A stretch of DNA of 9,021 bases from Chloroflexota bacterium. Lineage in GTDB: Bacteria > Chloroflexota > Anaerolineae > UBA7937 > JACPPX01. Shown here piece by piece: positions 5,305 through 9,021 of the stretch. The DNA lies in NCBI GenBank assembly GCA_016190785.1, contig JACPPX010000039.1, positions 1 to 9,021 of the forward strand. The letters run 5' to 3'. Positions within the stretch are counted from its first letter, which is position 1. The number at the start of each line of letters is the position of its first letter. The notes beneath the pieces were generated by a model. The model did no database searches, was not told the origin of the DNA, and worked only from the letters and a program-made list of their open reading frames with translations. The position numbers were made by a program, and so were the translations under genes.

Positions 5305-6798
5305 ATGATGAGCGCGATGCAAAATTCTGTAGAGCTTGCTGAAAAAGACAGGACCTTCTTGCAGAGGATAGAAGGCGGGATGGGCATCATCGCCGACATC
5401 AGCCGGGCTGATCTCCTGCTTTATGTCCCCAAAAGTACACTCCAGGTCGTACTATTGTCCCAGGCGCGGCCCCATTCCGTGCCCCCTATCCATGAAACGA
5501 TGAGCGGAGCGATTCTCTTCCGGGACCAGCAGCCGGCTATCTTCCGCGCGCTTCGAGAAGGTAAGCCCACTCGCTTTGCCGGTGGTCAGATTGCGGAAGG
5601 AGCAGCCCCCATCGTCCAAGAAGTGCTTCCGGTGCGCAACCCAGAGGGGAAGGTTATCGCTGCCCTAAGCATAGAAAAAACGATGATCGAGGAGGAGAGA
5701 CACAAGCGCCGCAGCCCAGTTTTCCGGCAGATGGTCAAGCAATTACACGGCATGCTGTTGCGGGGTGGGCTGGAGGGGGCAGAAGTTTTGTCACCCTTTG
5801 GGGAACACGATGGGCTGGTAGTGGTAGATGGCTCGGGCCGCATCCGTTATGTGAGTGGTATAGCCAACAACCTCTATCGTCGCCTGGGATATATGGAAAA
5901 TCTGGTGGGGAAATATATAGATACCCTGGAGACCGCGGATAGCCGGCTAGTACGCCAAGTTCTGGGGGAGGGTAAATTTCTCGAAGACGAGGCTCGGGAG
6001 GGAAACCGTATCTGGCAGCGCAAGCTCATCCCCTTCGCCGCCGAGTATAGTCTCGGCATTTGGAATAGGCTGTGGGCTGGGTTTAGTGACTATGTTGACC
6101 ACGGAGTATTGGTCATTATCCACGATGCCACTCTAGTCCAGCGCCAGGAAAGGGAACTGCGGGTCAAGACGGCGATGATCCGCGAGATACACCATCGGGT
6201 GAAGAATAACTTGCAGACCATTGCCGCCCTCCTTCGGCTCCAAGCTCGGCGAACCGATTCCGGAGAGGCCCGCCAGGCTTTACGCGACAGCCTGCATCGC
6301 ATCTTGAGCGTAGCAGTTATTCATGAGTATCTGTCCCAAGAAGAGGTAAGGATCGTCAATCTGCGGGAGGTGGCAAGGAGGGTGATCGAGCAACTGCAAG
6401 ATGGGGTTATGGATCGGGAGAAGCAAATCTCATTGCAACTCGAAGGTCCCAACATTTCTCTCCCCGCGCAACAGGCTACAGCCTGTGCCTTGGTAATCAA
6501 CGAACTCTTGCAGAACTCGCTAGAACACGGTTATGAGCGGCGGCGGGAAGGCACGATCACTGTTAATCTCAACGACGGGGCAGAGCAGGTTACCATTTCC
6601 ATCCAAGACGATGGCCGGGGCCTCCCCTCTGATTTCAACCTTGATGAGGACGCCAGCCTGGGGCTGCGCATCGTCCAGACCCTGGTGGAAGAGGACCTCA
6701 AAGGCCGATTCCAAATACAAGGGGGGAGAGGGGTGCAAGCGGCGGTGACTTTTCCCAAGACGTCGCTGGGAAAGAGCGAGCCCTGGGAGGAGGAATAA
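5305..6798 (+). CDS. pdtaS: Soluble HisKA_2 sensor histidine kinase, PdtaS-like
   Basis: A 497-residue cytoplasmic kinase with no membrane helix, partner of the ANTAR regulator directly downstream. Domains: an N-terminal GAF-like sensor domain (about 15-155), a PAS-like domain (about 165-282), then the HisKA_2 dimerisation domain and ATPase. IREIHHRVKNNLQTIAALLRLQARR at 292-316 holds the phospho-accepting His (H297 most likely, before RVKNN) and is nearly identical to what I recall of mycobacterial PdtaS. Then come the N box INELLQNSLEHG (398-409), DDGRGLP (435-441) and SLGLRIV (451-457). The signal is unknown; PdtaS homologues use soluble sensor domains. Two ATGs at 5305 and 5308 follow a weak AGTAGG site; the second has better spacing. 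A strong hairpin lies just upstream. Its stop is 3 bases before the regulator's start. Confidence 0.93.
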   Translation: MMSAMQNSVELAEKDRTFLQRIEGGMGIIADISRADLLLYVPKSTLQVVLLSQARPHSVPPIHETMSGAILFRDQQPAIFRALREGKPTRFAGGQIAEGAAPIVQEVLPVRNPEGKVIAALSIEKTMIEEERHKRRSPVFRQMVKQLHGMLLRGGLEGAEVLSPFGEHDGLVVVDGSGRIRYVSGIANNLYRRLGYMENLVGKYIDTLETADSRLVRQVLGEGKFLEDEAREGNRIWQRKLIPFAAEYSLGIWNRLWAGFSDYVDHGVLVIIHDATLVQRQERELRVKTAMIREIHHRVKNNLQTIAALLRLQARRTDSGEARQALRDSLHRILSVAVIHEYLSQEEVRIVNLREVARRVIEQLQDGVMDREKQISLQLEGPNISLPAQQATACALVINELLQNSLEHGYERRREGTITVNLNDGAEQVTISIQDDGRGLPSDFNLDEDASLGLRIVQTLVEEDLKGRFQIQGGRGVQAAVTFPKTSLGKSEPWEEE

Positions 6799-6801
6799 TA
6801 A

Positions 6802-7386
6802 GTGGGGAAGACAAGAGTGGTCATCGCCGATGATGAGTCGGTGATCCGTATGGACCTCAAGGAGATGCTCACCAGCCTGGGCTATCTAGTGGTAGGGGAG
6901 GCGGGGGATGGGGCTAGTGCGATTAACATGGCGCGGGAGCTTCGCCCGGACATTGTAATCATGGACATCAAGATGCCGGGGGTGGACGGAATCGAAGCTG
7001 CGGCTGCGCTTACGGGGGACGGGATCTGCCCGGTCCTGCTCCTCACCGCCTATGGGGATAAGGAATTGGTGGAGCGGGCCAAAGAAGCAGGGGTGGCAGC
7101 TTATCTCATGAAACCGTTCCGCGAGTCGGATTTAAGCCCGGCCATTGAAGTAGCCCTTTCTCGATTCAGGGAATTCAAGGCTCTGGGGCGGGAAATTGCC
7201 GATCTAAAAGACACTCTGGAAACCAGGAAATTGGTGGACCGGGCCAAAGGGATCTTGATGGACACGCAGAAATTGAGCGAGCAGGAGGCTTTCAGGCGAA
7301 TCCAAAAGATGAGCATGGATAAGCGGATGCCGATGAAAGAGATTGCCGAGGCCATAATACTGGCCCAGGAGGCGCAGGAGAAATAA
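6802..7386 (+). CDS. pdtaR: Response regulator with ANTAR RNA-binding output domain, PdtaR-like
   Basis: A 194-residue two-domain regulator. The receiver domain (4-120) has the acidic pocket at D10/D11, phospho-acceptor D55 in IVIMDIKMP, T82 in LLLTAY and K104 in LMKPF. A helical linker (about 120-143) leads into an ANTAR domain (about 139-188) with TRKLVDRAKGILMD and the tail RMPMKEIAEAIIL. ANTAR regulators bind nascent RNA carrying paired hexaloop hairpins when phosphorylated, and usually prevent termination. The start is GTG at 6802, set by a strong AGGAGG at 6788-6793 inside the end of the kinase gene, so the pair is translated together. No second gene follows before the terminator at 7413-7439. 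The match to PdtaR is clear over both domains; no ANTAR target hairpins were found in this window. Confidence 0.95.
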   Translation: MGKTRVVIADDESVIRMDLKEMLTSLGYLVVGEAGDGASAINMARELRPDIVIMDIKMPGVDGIEAAAALTGDGICPVLLLTAYGDKELVERAKEAGVAAYLMKPFRESDLSPAIEVALSRFREFKALGREIADLKDTLETRKLVDRAKGILMDTQKLSEQEAFRRIQKMSMDKRMPMKEIAEAIILAQEAQEK

Positions 7387-7412
7387 ACAACACATTTTGG
7401 CTAGCTCAGTAT

Positions 7413-7439
7413 AAAGGAGACCGCAGTGGTCGCCTTTTT
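7413..7439 (+). terminator. Intrinsic terminator of the kinase-regulator operon
   Basis: AAAGG-A-GACC (7413-7422) pairs with GGTC-G-CCTTT (7428-7437) around a five-base loop, with one internal A-G mismatch, and the stem runs into five T (7435-7439). It lies 27 bases after the regulator's stop, the right place to end this operon. Confidence 0.85.
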
Positions 7440-7461
7440 ACTTTCCGGCAATGAGATGCTA

Positions 7462-7489
7462 TTGACAAGCTAGGGGATACATCTATCAT
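7462..7489 (+). promoter_or_regulatory. Sigma-A promoter of the unknown membrane protein
   Basis: A perfect TTGACA (7462-7467) and TATCAT (7484-7489, 5 of 6) are separated by 16 bases. Transcription would start near 7496, just 22 bases after the terminator, giving a leader of about 25 bases to the ATG at 7522. Confidence 0.65.
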
Positions 7490-7521
7490 TCAAGGTAATT
7501 TCAACGATAGTGGCGGGAAAG

Positions 7522-8613
7522 ATGGTGACAACTGCAGAGACTACTGTAACGGCGACTATGCCTCATTGCACGATCTTGCAGCGCATCCCCTGGCTGTGGT
7601 ACGAGTATGTTGTGGCTCGAGCGCGCCTCCCTTTGCGGGCGATTTGTCTCATTCTCTTCGCCATTACCTACGGAATCGGCGCCCTCATTGCCTTTCGCGC
7701 TGGTATTTTGCCCCGATATTTGGGTGATTACCCATCGCTGGTTAACTTTGCCTTGCCTGCCCTCGCTGCCTATACTCTTGGGTATGCGCCTCGGGCTTTA
7801 GACTATTTTTGGCGTAACATAAGACCCTGGCTGGCTAACAGCGAGGAGGAAATCACAACCCTTCAGGCAGCTGCACCCAATTTGCTTATGCGTTTCTTTT
7901 GGGTGGGCATGGTGATCGCGGGTGGTGGTACCGCGTTGTATGCTTTTTTCCCGCAGGAGCCATCGATCGGCACAGCCACACTACCTGAGATATTCCGTGA
8001 TATTACCCTGCTCGCTGCGCCTTTTATGGGCTACTTCTTCGGAGGGGCTATATCGGTGGCCACCTTCGGGCTCGGTTTGTTCGCTCGGAGTATTGGCCAA
8101 GATCTGGATCTCAAGGAGGGTTTTGTTGTCCAAGGTGGAAAGTCTGCCCTGCAACCCTTCAACCGGCTGCTCTGGGTAGTTTGGGCCACTTTTACCTTAC
8201 CGCTCATTGTGAGCACCCTCCTTTCCTTCGCCATCCAACCCGCCGCCACTGATCCGCTGTTTATAACCATCAACCTAATCACAATAGCAGTGGTCGTTGT
8301 TTTCACCATTCCCACTATCGTGGTTCCTCAATTGTTTATGAACCGATTTCTTGCACGAGAGAAGACAGAAGAGTTGAAGGCCTTACAGCGTGAATTGGGA
8401 GAGGTGGCAGATTTCCCTGCACCGCAAGACCCGTCGGTTGCCTTGCCTCGGCTGATCCGACACCAGCACTTGGTCTATCAGATTCAACAGGTGCAAAGTT
8501 TCACGCCCACTTTGGTGGACGCGCGCTTCGTTGTGCAGATTGGGACAAGCGTGGTGGTCATCCTTATGGCGAATATAGTGATGCGCACGGTGTTCGCGGG
8601 GCTGCTGGGCTAA
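7522..8613 (+). CDS. Multi-pass membrane protein of unknown function
   Basis: I do not recognise a family. The 363-residue product has about seven hydrophobic segments (near 40-59, 73-89, 123-143, 164-188, 215-238, 246-271 and 337-359). Between the last two is a charged, probably cytoplasmic helical stretch (about 275-330) including REKTEELKALQRELGEV. There is no signal peptide, and no transporter, ATPase or protease motif I can name. I choose the ATG at 7522 (GGCGG five bases upstream, after the promoter-predicted leader); a GTG at 7510 in the same frame would add four residues. Its glycine codons differ sharply from fabL and the upstream regulator: GGG is 5 of 24 here, against 13 of 23 in fabL and 11 of 13 in the regulator. 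It has its own promoter and stands apart from both neighbours. A transferred gene is one reading; different expression demands is another. Confidence 0.8.
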   Translation: MVTTAETTVTATMPHCTILQRIPWLWYEYVVARARLPLRAICLILFAITYGIGALIAFRAGILPRYLGDYPSLVNFALPALAAYTLGYAPRALDYFWRNIRPWLANSEEEITTLQAAAPNLLMRFFWVGMVIAGGGTALYAFFPQEPSIGTATLPEIFRDITLLAAPFMGYFFGGAISVATFGLGLFARSIGQDLDLKEGFVVQGGKSALQPFNRLLWVVWATFTLPLIVSTLLSFAIQPAATDPLFITINLITIAVVVVFTIPTIVVPQLFMNRFLAREKTEELKALQRELGEVADFPAPQDPSVALPRLIRHQHLVYQIQQVQSFTPTLVDARFVVQIGTSVVVILMANIVMRTVFAGLLG

Positions 8614-8664
8614 AGATGGTTCATCAATAGGCTATCCGGTCAGGCAGGGCGAGTTAGTGAAAAC

Positions 8665-8685
8665 GGGAGGCCGCAAGTGCCTCCC
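8665..8685. other. GC-rich inverted repeat between the membrane protein and glycosyltransferase genes
   Basis: GGGAGGC (8665-8671) and GCCTCCC (8679-8685) form a perfect 7-base stem with a CGCAAGT loop. The plus strand lacks a T run after it (CTACATTT follows), so it would be at most a weak terminator for the upstream gene. On the minus strand GTTTT follows, but no minus gene lies to its right to be terminated. It could be a copy of a dispersed palindromic repeat. Confidence 0.55.
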
Positions 8686-8691
8686 CTACAT

Positions 8692-8720
8692 TTGTGGGTA
8701 GTTTTATGCTGGGCTATAAT
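8692..8720 (+). promoter_or_regulatory. Predicted promoter of the glycosyltransferase gene
   Basis: A perfect TATAAT (8715-8720) lies 17 bases after TTGTGG (8692-8697, 3 of 6). Transcription would start near 8727, leaving a leader of about 14 bases before the ATG at 8741. Confidence 0.5.
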
Positions 8721-8740
8721 GCTGGACTTGGATAAGCACC

Positions 8741-9021
8741 ATGAAACTCTCGGTCATCATCCCGGTCTACAATGAGGCGGCGACTATTGTCGAGGTCCTG
8801 CGCCGAGTGCGGGCGGCGGAGGCGGGGGTGGATAAGGAGATCATTGTGGTGGATGATGGCTCCACCGATGGCACGGCGGAGATTCTGCAAAAGGAGCAAT
8901 CTAATCCGGAGACCCGCGTCTTTCGCCAGCCGGTGAATATGGGGAAGGGGGCAGCAGTGCGGCGGGGGATAGAGGCGGCAACGGGGGATATTATCCTCAT
9001 TCAGGACGCCGACCTGGAGTA
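8741..9021 (+). CDS. Family 2 glycosyltransferase, DPM1/polyprenyl-phosphate type, N-terminal part (cut by window end)
   Basis: The 93 visible residues form the nucleotide-sugar binding half of a GT-A fold: MKLSVIIPVYNEAATI at the start, IIVVDDGSTDGTAEIL at 34-49, VNMGKGAAVRRGI near 65-77, and ATGDIILIQDADLE at the window edge, where QDADLE carries the metal-binding DxD-type acidic residues. This pattern is closest to dolichyl/polyprenyl-phosphate mannosyl- or glucosyltransferases, which load a sugar onto a lipid carrier at the inner membrane face for glycan or glycoprotein assembly. The sugar and acceptor cannot be told from this part. The ATG at 8741 has only a weak GGA upstream. Its promoter has a perfect TATAAT, so it is probably transcribed separately from the membrane protein before it. 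Confidence 0.93.
   Translation, partial: MKLSVIIPVYNEAATIVEVLRRVRAAEAGVDKEIIVVDDGSTDGTAEILQKEQSNPETRVFRQPVNMGKGAAVRRGIEAATGDIILIQDADLE

Noticed and set aside
5121..5399. Minus-strand frame of 92 codons covering the heptamer repeat
   Set aside because: It overlaps the start of the kinase gene and its central part is the translated repeat; no family features or ribosome binding site.
7399..7411. GGCTAGCTCAGT resembling the D-arm of a tRNA
   Set aside because: No acceptor, anticodon or T arm follows; the following bases form the operon terminator.

Overview
The window is bacterial chromosomal DNA, gene-dense, with mostly short gaps and no stretch over 300 bases without a gene. Promoters look like ordinary sigma-A type (several TTGACA / TATAAT-like pairs with 16-18 base spacers), several genes have purine-rich ribosome binding sites, and glycine is mostly encoded by GGG in the genes where I counted it. 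The mix of a FabL-type enoyl-ACP reductase and a PdtaS/PdtaR-type kinase with an ANTAR regulator fits Gram-positive or Chloroflexota-like bacteria. I cannot fix the phylum from the sequence, and that placement is a low-confidence inference.

Layout. The left end, on the minus strand, holds the N-terminal 270 residues of RecJ exonuclease (running off the window). Upstream of it lies a small DUF4870-type membrane protein with a near-consensus promoter and its own intrinsic terminator. From about 1.4 kb everything runs on the plus strand: fmt (methionyl-tRNA formyltransferase), a ZIP-family metal transporter, a FabL-like enoyl-ACP reductase, lipB (octanoyltransferase), a tRNA-Pro(GGG), an 80-residue two-helix membrane protein starting 10 bases after the tRNA, a soluble HisKA_2 histidine kinase and its ANTAR response regulator closed by an intrinsic terminator, a multi-pass membrane protein of unknown function, and the start of a family 2 glycosyltransferase (cut by the window end).

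How the genes relate. fabL and lipB sit 29 bases apart and act in linked steps: the reductase completes acyl-ACP elongation cycles and LipB takes octanoyl-ACP for lipoyl attachment. The kinase and regulator are nearly certainly partners; the regulator's output domain binds RNA, so the pair should act on transcript leaders rather than on promoters. The other neighbours look like housekeeping genes with no obvious shared pathway.

The less ordinary parts are the 4.74-5.3 kb segment, where two degenerate heptanucleotide repeat tracts flank the tRNA and the small membrane gene and two strong hairpins lie near gene starts, and the 7.5-8.6 kb membrane gene, whose glycine codon use differs sharply from the genes compared. 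I found no CRISPR array, insertion sequence or complete novel defence-type system here.
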